Part shown: one piece after another, positions 41,229-48,677 of the stretch
Numbering within the stretch: the first letter of the stretch is position 1
How the letters are laid out: each line of letters begins with the position of its first letter
From: Desulfovibrio aminophilus
Lineage (GTDB): Bacteria > Desulfobacterota > Desulfovibrionia > Desulfovibrionales > Desulfovibrionaceae
NCBI RefSeq assembly: GCF_023660105.1
Contig: NZ_JAMHGA010000038.1
Coordinates: forward strand, 238,794 to 302,793
Direction of reading: 5' to 3'
Length of the DNA: 64,000 nucleotides
Notes under the pieces: generated by a model
Database searches by the model: none
What the model saw: the letters and a program-made list of their open reading frames with translations, nothing else
Told to the model about the DNA's origin: nothing
Position numbers and translations under genes: made by a program

Positions 41229-41936
41229 TCAGGCCGGGGCGCCCGGCGCGGACCGGGTGAGCAGGAAACCGCCCCGGGGATCGGGCACGGCGCGCAGGAC
41301 GAAGTCGAAGCGGTCCAGGTCCAGGCAGAGCTCCAGGTCCCGGGGCGGGGCGTAGTCCTTCTCCGGGTCGTGGAACTTGGCCGCGCTGGGCACGGTCGGC
41401 AGGTAGTTCGCCAACGTCTTGAAACTGTTGGGGAAGCCGTCCAGCTCGTTCTTGATGTAGATGGCGCACATGGAGTCCTCGGGGCTGGGCAGGAGCCCGG
41501 CCTCGCCGAGGGCCACCAGGGTCACGGTCTCGGGCCCGCGCGCGCGGATGTGGTCCACCACGGCCTGGGCGTTGACGAAGGAGCCGGTGACGATCTCGTC
41601 CGCGCCGTCGGCGGCGGCCAGCCCCTGGGTGCCGGCGCTGGTGGTGAAGACCACCTGGCGGCCGCCGAAGTCCACGTTCTCCACCAGGGCCGGGGAGTTG
41701 CCGTAGTCGAATCCCGGCAGGGGGATGCAGTCGCGTTCGCCCATGAGCGCCGCGCCGGGCAGGGAGCGGGCCAAATCCCGGGCCTCGTCCTCCCCGGCCA
41801 CGGCCAGGATCTCGCCGCCCGAGGCGGCCACGAAGCAGGCCGTGGTGAAGGCCCGGAACACGTCGATGACCACGGTCAGCCCTCGGGCCTCCCGGGCGCC
41901 TTCCAGTCCATAGGTGATGTATACGTTCACGGTCAC
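41229..41936 (-). CDS. comB: 2-phosphosulfolactate phosphatase family protein
   Basis: A 235-residue Mg-dependent phosphatase of the ComB family. Recognisable motifs: [14 protein letters not shown] near the N-terminus, [19 protein letters not shown], then [15 protein letters not shown] and [16 protein letters not shown]. In methanogens ComB removes phosphate from 2-phospho-3-sulfolactate on the way to coenzyme M; bacteria without coenzyme M carry ComB-like proteins that may act in sulfolactate metabolism or on other phosphates. It starts at 41936 and lies divergent from the UDP-glucuronate decarboxylase gene. No other coenzyme M genes are visible. Confidence 0.88.
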   Translation of the reverse strand: MTVNVYITYGLEGAREARGLTVVIDVFRAFTTACFVAASGGEILAVAGEDEARDLARSLPGAALMGERDCIPLPGFDYGNSPALVENVDFGGRQVVFTTSAGTQGLAAADGADEIVTGSFVNAQAVVDHIRARGPETVTLVALGEAGLLPSPEDSMCAIYIKNELDGFPNSFKTLANYLPTVPSAAKFHDPEKDYAPPRDLELCLDLDRFDFVLRAVPDPRGGFLLTRSAPGAPA

Positions 41937-42043
41937 CTCGCGGGTGTGCCGCCGGGCCCGCCGATTCGCGGGAAGCCGCCCGGCGGCGGAGCTTCGCGTA
42001 CGGGTCTAAGCCGGTACAGACAAGGCGTCAAGACCCGCGCGCC

Positions 42044-42072
42044 TTGCGCGGGCTTGGATTTTCTTCTATATG
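42044..42072 (+). promoter_or_regulatory. Promoter of the UDP-glucuronate decarboxylase gene
   Basis: TTGCGC (42044-42049) and TATATG (42067-42072) are 17 bases apart, about 44 bases before the ATG at 42116. Confidence 0.55.
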
Positions 42073-42115
42073 CGGGCCTGACGAAAAGCGTCAACCATCG
42101 ACAGGGAAGGACGAC

Positions 42116-43057
42116 ATGCGCAAGCGGATTCTCGTCACCGGCGGCTCGGGCTTCATCGGCTCCCATCTCTGCGCCCGCCTTCTGGAGGAAGGCTGCGAGG
42201 TCCTCTGCGCGGACAACTTCTTCACCGGACGCAAGGAAAACGTCGTGCCGCTGCTGGGGAACCCCTACTTCGAGCTGCTGCGCCACGACATCACCTTCCC
42301 GCTCTACGTGGAGGTGGACGAGATCTACAACCTCGCCTGCCCGGCCTCGCCGATCCACTACCAGTTCGACCCGGTGCAGACCACCAAGACCTCGGTGCAC
42401 GGGGCCATCAACATGCTCGGCCTGGCCAAGCGCATCAAGGCCAAGATACTCCAGGCCTCGACCTCGGAGGTCTACGGCGACCCCGTGGAGCACCCCCAGC
42501 GGGAGAGCTACTGGGGCAACGTCAACCCCATCGGCCCCCGGGCCTGCTACGACGAGGGCAAACGCTGCGCCGAGACCCTGTTCTTCGACTACCACCGCCA
42601 GCACCGGCTGCGCATCAAGGTGGCCCGCATCTTCAACACCTACGGCCCGAACATGGCCCTGAACGACGGCCGGGTGGTCTCCAACTTCATCGTCCAGGCC
42701 CTGCGCGGCGAGCCCATCACGGTCTACGGCGAGGGCTCGCAGACCCGCTCCTTCTGCTACGTGGACGACCTCGTGGACGGGCTGGTGCGGTTCATGAACT
42801 CCGGGGACGACTGCACCGGGCCGGTGAACCTGGGCAATCCCGGGGAGTTCACCATCCTGGAGCTGGCCCGCAAGGTCGTGGAGATGACCGGCTCGAAATC
42901 GGAGATCATCTTCGAGCCCCTGCCGCACGACGATCCCATGCAGCGCAAGCCGGACATCGGCCGGGCCGAGAGCCTCCTGGGCTGGCGGCCGGCCGTGCCC
43001 CTGGAACAGGGGCTGGTGAAGACGGTGGACTACTTCCGCCGGGTTCTGTCCCGCTGA
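42116..43057 (+). CDS. UDP-glucuronate decarboxylase (UDP-xylose synthase)
   Basis: A 313-residue extended short-chain dehydrogenase. NAD binds at GGSGFIG (9-15); the catalytic set is the Thr/Ser region in [11 protein letters not shown] and the Y-x3-K in YDEGKR. Segments typical of UDP-xylose synthases are [37 protein letters not shown] and [18 protein letters not shown]. It oxidises and decarboxylates UDP-glucuronate to UDP-xylose for surface polysaccharides or lipopolysaccharide. AGGGAAGG precedes the ATG. It opens an envelope-sugar block with GmhB and glycosyltransferases. Confidence 0.93.
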   Translation: MRKRILVTGGSGFIGSHLCARLLEEGCEVLCADNFFTGRKENVVPLLGNPYFELLRHDITFPLYVEVDEIYNLACPASPIHYQFDPVQTTKTSVHGAINMLGLAKRIKAKILQASTSEVYGDPVEHPQRESYWGNVNPIGPRACYDEGKRCAETLFFDYHRQHRLRIKVARIFNTYGPNMALNDGRVVSNFIVQALRGEPITVYGEGSQTRSFCYVDDLVDGLVRFMNSGDDCTGPVNLGNPGEFTILELARKVVEMTGSKSEIIFEPLPHDDPMQRKPDIGRAESLLGWRPAVPLEQGLVKTVDYFRRVLSR

Positions 43058-43067
43058 GGCCCGGGTC

Positions 43068-43634
43068 TCAGGGCCGGGGGCGAATGCCGGAGGCCAGGCT
43101 CCTCTCGATGAGGACCGCGGCCTTGGACAGGTCGTCGGCCACATGGTCGGGCGCGCACTGCCCGGTGGACTCCACGCCCGCGCCGTAGCCCGAGCGGACC
43201 AGGATGGTGCGCGCGCCCACGGCCTGGCCCAGTTCCACGTCGCACGGCTTGTCTCCGATCACGAAACACTCCGAGGGGCGGAAATCCAGGGCCTCGGCGG
43301 CCTGTTCGATGAGGCCGGGCTGGGGCTTGCGGCAGTCGCAGCGGTCCTCCGGGGTGTGCGGGCAGAAGAAGATGCCCTCGATCTCCACGCCCTCGGCCAG
43401 GAGCAGCTCCAGCATGCGGCCGTGGATCTGCCGCAGCGTCTCCAGGCTGAACATGCCCCGTCCCACGCCGGACTGGTTGGTGATCACGGCCAGCTTGCAG
43501 CCGATCCGCCGCAGCCGCCGCAGGCCCTCGGCCGCGCCGGGCAGGAGCTCCACCTGCGTGGGATCGGACAGGTAATGCCGCTCGACGATGATGGTGCCGT
43601 CACGGTCCAGAAGGACCACTGGCGCGCGTTCCAT
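43068..43634 (-). CDS. gmhB: D-glycero-D-manno-heptose-1,7-bisphosphate 7-phosphatase
   Basis: A 188-residue HAD phosphatase. The nucleophile motif is LLDRDGTI (Asp10, Asp12), motif II is VITNQSGVGRG, and the zinc site reads CPHTPEDRCDC (C-x-H and C-x-C). Motif IV is VIGDKPCDVELG. These match GmhB, which removes the 7-phosphate in ADP-heptose synthesis for the lipopolysaccharide core. It converges on the UDP-xylose synthase gene with ten bases between. Related histidinol-phosphatases share the zinc loop, but the sugar neighbours favour heptose. Confidence 0.93.
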   Translation of the reverse strand: MERAPVVLLDRDGTIIVERHYLSDPTQVELLPGAAEGLRRLRRIGCKLAVITNQSGVGRGMFSLETLRQIHGRMLELLLAEGVEIEGIFFCPHTPEDRCDCRKPQPGLIEQAAEALDFRPSECFVIGDKPCDVELGQAVGARTILVRSGYGAGVESTGQCAPDHVADDLSKAAVLIERSLASGIRPRP

Positions 43635-43782
43635 GGCTCTCTCCTTTGGGTGCGTCCCGCTCCGGAAAGCGGTTCCGGGATGCCATACGCGCCAAAGGCG
43701 ATCAGATCAACAGAAACCGGCCGCGCCGGGGGCGCCATTCCCTCAATGACGCGACAACCTATTGAAATTCAACGCTGTTGAT

Positions 43783-44796
43783 TCATTCCGGCGAGAGGCC
43801 GAGGGCCGCCCAGTAGCGTTCGGCCAGAACCCGGCAGCGGTAGAGCCGCTCGACCTTTTCCCTGGCCGCGCGGGCCATGTCCGCGCGCAGCCCCAGGTCG
43901 TCGGCCAGCCGCAGGACATACTCGGCCCACTGTCCGGGCCGCTCCACCAGGAAACCGTCCCGGCCATGCTCCACGATCTCCGGGTTGGCCCCGGCGGCCG
44001 AAGCCACGGGCACCACGCCGCAGGCCATGTAGCGCAACAGGCGGAAGCCGCTCTTGCCCCGGCGGTACTCGTCCTCGTCCAGGGGCAGGAGCCCGATGTC
44101 CATCTCCCGCAGCAGTGCCACCTCGCTTTCCGGGGTCCAGGCCGCCATGTCGGCCAGGGTCCTGCATTTCTCGGCGAACCGGCGCTCGGCGACCACGTTC
44201 AGCCGCAGGCGGTCGGCGTGCGGCTCCAGGGCCTTGAGCACCTCGTCCAGGGCGGAGAGTTCCCAGGCCGCGCCCATCCAGCCCACCAGGGGGCGGCCGT
44301 CCGGCGGCGCGGGCCGGAACGCGGGCGGGGAATAGAGGTCCGTGTCGATGGGCGTGGGCGCCACGGCCACCTCCGGCCGCAGCTTGAGCGCCTCTCCGGC
44401 CAAGTGCGCGCTGGCGGCCAGGACCACGTCCATCTGCGGGACCATTTCGGCGAAACGCTTGCGGGCCTTGCGCAGACGGCGCTCAGCCAGGGGCGCGGCC
44501 CGCTCCCCGGGGTGCAGGGCCCAGAGCGCGTCGTCGAAGTCGAAGGCCAGGCGTCCGCAGCGCTTGCGGAGCACGCTCAGCTCCAGCGGCGAGAAGAGCT
44601 TTTTCTGGACCACGGCCACCGTGCTCCTGGGCAGGCGCGCGAGCCAGAACAGCCGCCGGGGGAAAAACTTCGGCACGGGCCGCCAGTCCACGGCGAGGCC
44701 CCGGGCGGAGCCCTCGGCCACCAGCGGCAGGACACGAAAGCGGACGCTGGGCAGCGTCGCGCCGGATTGGGTCAGGAACAGGACATCCAGGGTCAT
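43783..44796 (-). CDS. Glycosyltransferase, GT4-like
   Basis: A 337-residue glycosyltransferase. N-terminal half: VLFLTQSGATLPSVRFRVLP and the family segment LAFDFDDALWAL. C-terminal donor domain: PLVGWMGAAWELSALDEVL, then MDIGLLPLDEDEYRRGKSG followed by FRLLRYMACGVVPVAS, where the Lys-Ser-Gly and Gly-Val-Pro segments bind the nucleotide sugar. The ATG at 44796 lies 13 bases after the neighbouring glycosyltransferase gene, which is transcribed first. The two probably act in sequence on the lipopolysaccharide core or a surface polysaccharide. Sugar specificity unknown. Confidence 0.85.
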   Translation of the reverse strand: MTLDVLFLTQSGATLPSVRFRVLPLVAEGSARGLAVDWRPVPKFFPRRLFWLARLPRSTVAVVQKKLFSPLELSVLRKRCGRLAFDFDDALWALHPGERAAPLAERRLRKARKRFAEMVPQMDVVLAASAHLAGEALKLRPEVAVAPTPIDTDLYSPPAFRPAPPDGRPLVGWMGAAWELSALDEVLKALEPHADRLRLNVVAERRFAEKCRTLADMAAWTPESEVALLREMDIGLLPLDEDEYRRGKSGFRLLRYMACGVVPVASAAGANPEIVEHGRDGFLVERPGQWAEYVLRLADDLGLRADMARAAREKVERLYRCRVLAERYWAALGLSPE

Positions 44797-44809
44797 GGGA
44801 TGATGGCGC

Positions 44810-45952
44810 TCAGACGCCGTGTTGACGGTTCCCCCGCAGACATTCGTCCACCAGGTCCAGGTAGGGCTCCAGCCCGCAGGCCACGTCGGCGGGCCAGGAA
44901 AACGCTCCGGGGCGCGGTTCTCCGGCCACCCGCTCCAGCAGGGGGGCCAGGGCCGCGTGATCCCCGGGGTCGTCGAAGATCGCCTCCGGCGGCAGAAAGG
45001 CCGCGCTGCCGTTGAAACGGCTGGAAACCGTGCGGCAGCCGCAGGCCAGGGCCTCCAGCACGGCGTTGGAGCAGGCGTCGTAGAAGGTGGCCAGGCAGAA
45101 GACGTCGGCGGCGTTGTAGAAGCCGGGCATGTCCTCCACGCGGCCCAGGAAGCGCACCCGCGCCTCCACGCCCAGTTCGCGGGCCAGACGCAGGTAGTGT
45201 CCCGCGCCCCGTCCCCCGGCAACGCGCAGCACGAAGCGCTCCGGCAGCAGGGCCAGGGTCCGCAGCAGCGGGGCGATGCCCTTGAGGGCGAAATTCGTGG
45301 CCGCCGTGGCGATCACCACCTGATCCGGGACGATCCCCTGCTCCGCCCGCAGCCGCGCCCGCTCCGTCTCGTCCAGGGGATGGAAGCGCGAAAGGTCCGG
45401 GCGGTTGTAGATCACCCGCACGTCGCTCCGGGCCAGCACGGGGTGGGCCTCCAGGAGCCAGTCCCGCACCAGCTCCGAGACGCAGACCACCACCCGCGCC
45501 GAGCGGGCCTGGCGGGCCTCGATGGCCAGGGAGAGCCAGTTGGCCGGGGAGAGGCGTCGGCGGAGCATCTTCAGGGCCCGAGGCAGGCCCGGGCTCCAGG
45601 CCCGCTTGGACAGCCGCCAGAACACGGGCAGCGGCCCGCCGCCGATGCGCAGGACGTCCTGGGAAAGAGTCTTGCCCAGGCCCAGGACGAGATCGTAGCG
45701 GCCGCGCCGCACGGCGGCCTCGGCGGCCAGGCTGAACCAGAGGGTCTTGAGGGCCTTGAACGGGCCGAAGCGGCCCACGCGGATCACGCGGACCCCGCGC
45801 GGGGTTTCGACCTCCTGACGGGCGCAGATGAAGTCCACGGCGTAGCCCGCCCCGGCCAGGGCCGCGGCCAGGCGCAGGCCGAAGCCCTCCGCGCCCCCGT
45901 AGGCGCTCAGCCGGGGCATGACCACGGCAAGCCGTGCGTCGGCCATGCTCAC
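44810..45952 (-). CDS. Glycosyltransferase, WaaG-like GT4
   Basis: A 380-residue glycosyltransferase. It opens with LAVVMPRLSAYGGAEGFGLR (acceptor domain with GGAE) and has, in the donor domain, VIYNRPDLSRFHP, ATNFALKGIAPLLRTLALLP and FCLATFYDACSNAVLEALAC, the E-x7-E-type motif in a form (D-A-C-S-N-x-x-L-E-A) close to WaaG, which adds the first glucose to the lipopolysaccharide inner core. It is the first gene of a two-gene set and divergent from the PAP2 gene. WaaG-like is my best reading; the substrate sugar is not proven. Confidence 0.85.
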   Translation of the reverse strand: MSMADARLAVVMPRLSAYGGAEGFGLRLAAALAGAGYAVDFICARQEVETPRGVRVIRVGRFGPFKALKTLWFSLAAEAAVRRGRYDLVLGLGKTLSQDVLRIGGGPLPVFWRLSKRAWSPGLPRALKMLRRRLSPANWLSLAIEARQARSARVVVCVSELVRDWLLEAHPVLARSDVRVIYNRPDLSRFHPLDETERARLRAEQGIVPDQVVIATAATNFALKGIAPLLRTLALLPERFVLRVAGGRGAGHYLRLARELGVEARVRFLGRVEDMPGFYNAADVFCLATFYDACSNAVLEALACGCRTVSSRFNGSAAFLPPEAIFDDPGDHAALAPLLERVAGEPRPGAFSWPADVACGLEPYLDLVDECLRGNRQHGV

Positions 45953-46011
45953 GCTCCGCGCATCCCTGTCCGCCCGGAACGGGCGGAGGCCTCAAGCTTC
46001 CACAAAGCCGG

Positions 46012-46040
46012 TTGCCCCCGGCGGCATTGCGCCGTATACC
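46012..46040 (+). promoter_or_regulatory. Probable promoter of the PAP2 phosphatase gene
   Basis: TTGCCC (46012-46017) and TATACC (46035-46040) lie 17 bases apart, 30 bases before the ATG at 46070. Confidence 0.5.
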
Positions 46041-46069
46041 AAGTCATCGAACCGAAACATTGAGGGACC

Positions 46070-46666
46070 ATGCTTTTCCACACCACGACAGCCGACCTGG
46101 ACCTTTTCATTCTTCTGAACCAGAGCCTGCGCGCACCCGCGCTGGACGCCATCCTGCCGGTCTTTTCCTCGCGGCTGGCGCTCTTGGTCCTGCTGGCCGC
46201 CGCCCTGGCCTGGGCCGTCCGCCGCGCGGGTCCCAGGCAGATCGCGCTCTTCCTGGTGCTCCTGGCGGGCATGGGCCTCTCGGACCTGGCCTGCGGCCAG
46301 ATCAAGGACCGCGTGCTGCGGGTCCGTCCCCTGAACGCCGTCCCGGGGGCCTTCTACCAGGAAAACGGAACCTGGCAAACCCGGCCGCCGGACTTCGTCC
46401 AGACCAAGGAAAACGGCTCCTCCTATCCCTCGGCCCACGCCGCCAACTCCATGACCCTGGCCGTGCTGGCCATGCTCCTCTGGCGCCGGACCCGGCCCTG
46501 GCTCGGCCTGCTGCCGCTGCTGGTGGGCTGGTCGCGGGTCTATCTGGGCAAGCACTACCCCACCGACGTGCTGGCGGGCTGGCTCCTGGGAATCGTCGTG
46601 GCGTTCATCGTCTGGCAGGTCTGGACCCGGCTGCCCGAACGCCTGCGCCCGCCATCCGGCGGCTAG
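46070..46666 (+). CDS. PAP2-family membrane phosphatase
   Basis: A 198-residue membrane protein with about five helices. The three parts of the PAP2 active site are visible: KDRVLRVRP (K-x6-R-P), YPSAHAAN (P-S-x-H) and SRVYLGKHYPTDVLAG (S-R-x5-H-x3-D). These enzymes dephosphorylate undecaprenyl diphosphate, phosphatidylglycerol phosphate or lipid A. Near glycosyltransferase and lipid genes, recycling of undecaprenyl diphosphate or lipid A trimming are both possible. Its stop overlaps the end of the convergent TVP38 gene by four bases. Confidence 0.92.
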   Translation: MLFHTTTADLDLFILLNQSLRAPALDAILPVFSSRLALLVLLAAALAWAVRRAGPRQIALFLVLLAGMGLSDLACGQIKDRVLRVRPLNAVPGAFYQENGTWQTRPPDFVQTKENGSSYPSAHAANSMTLAVLAMLLWRRTRPWLGLLPLLVGWSRVYLGKHYPTDVLAGWLLGIVVAFIVWQVWTRLPERLRPPSGG

Positions 46667-47367
46667 TCCTCGCCCTCCTCCACGGCCCCGGCGACCTCGG
46701 CCCGGTGGCGGCGGTACATGCTCACGCCCAGGACCGTGGCCAGCAGGAACAGGGCCACGCTGAGCCCGATCTGGATCACGGAGCTGACGTTCACGCCGCT
46801 GCCGAAGAGCGCGAAGACCGCCGTCTGCGGCAGGTAGCCCAGGAGCGAGCCCGCAAGGAACGGCCGCACCGGGATGCTGCTCACCCCGGCGAGGAGATTG
46901 GTGACGAGGTTGCTGCCCAGGGGCAGGAGCCGGATGATCAGGGCCATGCGCAACGGGTCGCGGCGCAGGAAGGCGTCCACCTTGGCCACCCGCCCCTTGA
47001 AGCGGTGGGCCACGAAATCCCGGGCGAAGAAACGCGCGAAGCCCACGGCAAGGCCGCAGCCCAGGCCCGAGCCCAGGGTGCCCAGGAGCAGCCCCCACCA
47101 AAAGCCGTAGACGTATCCGCCGATGAAACAGAGGAACTGGCGCGGCACGCCCAGGGCCGTGAGCGCTCCGGCCACGGCCACATAGAGGAACACGCCGACC
47201 GCGCCCTGGTCGCGGATATGGGCGTCGAACCACTGGCGGTCGCTGAGCACGCCCTGCTCGCCCGCCCAGCGCAGGGCCCAGACGGCCAGGCCCATGAGGG
47301 CCAGCATGCCCAGGCCCTTGAGCAGGGGCTTGAGAAAGGCCCGGTTGTCGCGGTTCGCGGCGCTCAC
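46663..47367 (-). CDS. TVP38/TMEM64 (DedA-like) family membrane protein
   Basis: A 234-residue membrane protein. The SNARE-associated/VTT domain is seen in GALTALGVPRQFLCFIGGYV, GLLLGTLGSGLGCGLAVGFARF and the Arg-containing loop ALIIRLLPLGSNLVTNLLAG followed by FLAGSLLGYLPQTAVF. VTT proteins include lipid scramblases and undecaprenyl phosphate flippases. The start is a GTG at 47367 that overlaps the stop of the LAB_N gene (GTGA), so the two are translated together. A role in moving lipid carriers is plausible from its neighbours. Confidence 0.87.
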   Translation of the reverse strand: MSAANRDNRAFLKPLLKGLGMLALMGLAVWALRWAGEQGVLSDRQWFDAHIRDQGAVGVFLYVAVAGALTALGVPRQFLCFIGGYVYGFWWGLLLGTLGSGLGCGLAVGFARFFARDFVAHRFKGRVAKVDAFLRRDPLRMALIIRLLPLGSNLVTNLLAGVSSIPVRPFLAGSLLGYLPQTAVFALFGSGVNVSSVIQIGLSVALFLLATVLGVSMYRRHRAEVAGAVEEGED

Positions 47368-47630
47368 GGGTTGCGCACCTCCGCCCGGCGGGCGGCCCGG
47401 CCCGCGTTCACGGCCACGGCCGCCAGGACCACGAATTGCCCGGCCAGGAGCACGGCGTCGGACTGGACCCAGGCGTAGGCCAGCCCGGCCGCTCCGCCGA
47501 CGGAAAGTCCCGCCAGGGCCCAGGCCGGAGCCTTGGGCGCGGTCCGGCGAAAGGCCTCGGGCCGGAGGAAGAAGAGGGCCTGGCCCAGACAGGCCGCGGC
47601 CAGGAGCCACCAGTATTCGGGCAGCGCCAT
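47364..47630 (-). CDS. LAB_N (lipid-A-disaccharide synthase N-terminal-like) small membrane protein
   Basis: An 88-residue protein with three membrane helices. The pattern YWWLLAAACLGQALFFLRPE, LSVGGAAGLAYAWVQSDAVL and LLAGQFVVLAAVAVNAGR follows the LAB_N domain (W-x-G-x2-G-Q-x-L-F-F, then S-x2-G-G, Y-A, then D, G-Q, N). Stand-alone LAB_N proteins usually accompany a dolichol-phosphate-mannose-synthase-like GT2 and act in adding amino sugars to lipid A (recollection). Such a GT2 is directly upstream. GGGAGG precedes the ATG at 47630. Some usual Arg and Trp positions differ, so it is a divergent member. Confidence 0.72.
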   Translation of the reverse strand: MALPEYWWLLAAACLGQALFFLRPEAFRRTAPKAPAWALAGLSVGGAAGLAYAWVQSDAVLLAGQFVVLAAVAVNAGRAARRAEVRNP

Positions 47631-47643
47631 CGGGCCTCCCGGG

Positions 47644-48366
47644 TCACTCGCTTTTTTCGCGGATGGAGTAGAGAAAGCTGCGCTTCTGGAGCCAGCGCAC
47701 GCCGATGAGGTCGTAGAGTCCGGCCACGGCCCGGTCCCAGGTGCCATACTTGGACACGCCCTTGAGGCGCGGCCGGTGGTTCACCGGGGCCTCCTCCACC
47801 CGCGCGCCCTGCATCTTCATCAGGGTGGGCAGGAAGCGGTGCATGCCCTTGAAGCGCGGCAGGCGGCGAGCCATCTCCGCGCGCATGATCTTCAGCGAGC
47901 AGCCGGTGTCGCGCACGGTCTCGCGGGTCAGGCGGTTGCGCACGCCGTTGCCGATCTTGGAGGCGATGCGCTTCATGAAGCTGTCGCGGCGCTTGAGCCG
48001 CCAGCCGATGGCCATGTCCGCGCCCGCGTCGAAGAGTTGGAGCAGCTTGGGGATGTCCGCCGGGTCGTTCTGGCCGTCGGCGTCCAGGGTGGCGATGATC
48101 GCGCCGCGCGCGGCGTCGAAGCCCGCGCAGAAGGCCGCCGACTGGCCCCGGTTCTGGGCGAAGGCCAGGTAGCGCACTTCGGGATGGGCCGATGCCAGGC
48201 GCTGGATCACGCCCAGGCTGCCGTCCGTGCTGGCGTCGTCCACCAGGACGACCTCCCAGGCGCGGCCAAAGCCGGGCGCCGCCTGGCGGATTTCGGCCAG
48301 GAGCGGTTCCAGGTTGTCCTCTTCATTGAAGACCGGCAGGACGATGGAGAGCATTTCGGGCTGCAT
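47644..48366 (-). CDS. GT2 glycosyltransferase, dolichol-phosphate mannosyltransferase-like
   Basis: A 240-residue GT-A enzyme. MLSIVLPVFNEEDNLEPLL opens the fold, VVLVDDASTDGS and TLDADGQNDPADIPKLL give the nucleotide-binding and DxD sites, and DTGCSLKIMRAEMA with NHRPRLKGVSKYG matches the DPM1/ArnC group that moves a sugar from a nucleotide to a polyprenyl phosphate. No C-terminal membrane helices are present. ATG at 48366 or 48354 are both possible. With the LAB_N and TVP38 genes behind it (14 bases, then overlap), it likely supplies a lipid-linked sugar for envelope modification. Confidence 0.88.
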   Translation of the reverse strand: MQPEMLSIVLPVFNEEDNLEPLLAEIRQAAPGFGRAWEVVLVDDASTDGSLGVIQRLASAHPEVRYLAFAQNRGQSAAFCAGFDAARGAIIATLDADGQNDPADIPKLLQLFDAGADMAIGWRLKRRDSFMKRIASKIGNGVRNRLTRETVRDTGCSLKIMRAEMARRLPRFKGMHRFLPTLMKMQGARVEEAPVNHRPRLKGVSKYGTWDRAVAGLYDLIGVRWLQKRSFLYSIREKSE

Positions 48367-48411
48367 GACCGGATTGGGATACGGAATTTCGCGGGGGATG
48401 TAAATATGGAG

Positions 48412-48440
48412 TTGACAAACTCGGCCGAGACGCCTAATTA
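48412..48440 (+). promoter_or_regulatory. Promoter of the initiator tRNA gene
   Basis: A perfect -35 TTGACA (48412-48417), 17 bases, then TAATTA (48435-48440), 16 bases before the tRNA. This is the best promoter match I found in the window. Confidence 0.75.
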
Positions 48441-48456
48441 CCACTTTCTCACGTGA

Positions 48457-48533
<77 letters not shown>

Positions 48534-48541
48534 GAAAGATG

Positions 48542-48577
48542 AAGGGCTTGGAGAAAATCTCTCCAAGCCCTTTTTCG
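48542..48577 (+). terminator. Rho-independent terminator of the tRNA gene
   Basis: An 11-base-pair stem (48544-48554 with 48560-48570) followed by five T, nine bases after the tRNA CCA. Confidence 0.88.
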
Positions 48578-48593
48578 TTTTCCTAACCTATTC

Positions 48594-48677
48594 CTAACCA
48601 GGAATCTCCTCTGGAGGAAACACCTCCTCTTCCTTGAGACCATACAGGGCCGCGTCGGCGCGGGCCCCTGGACGCAG
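48594..48677 (-). pseudogene. Possible 3' scrap of a GGDEF-domain gene
   Basis: On the minus strand a frame reads RADAALYGLKEEE and then a short tail to a TAG at 48594. RADAALYxxK is the closing helix of GGDEF domains, as in both intact GGDEF genes of this window. No upstream coding part survives: the next bases are the degenerate last CRISPR repeat. It may be what remains of a gene cut off by the arrival or growth of the CRISPR locus. The match is short (about ten residues), so chance is not excluded. Confidence 0.35.
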
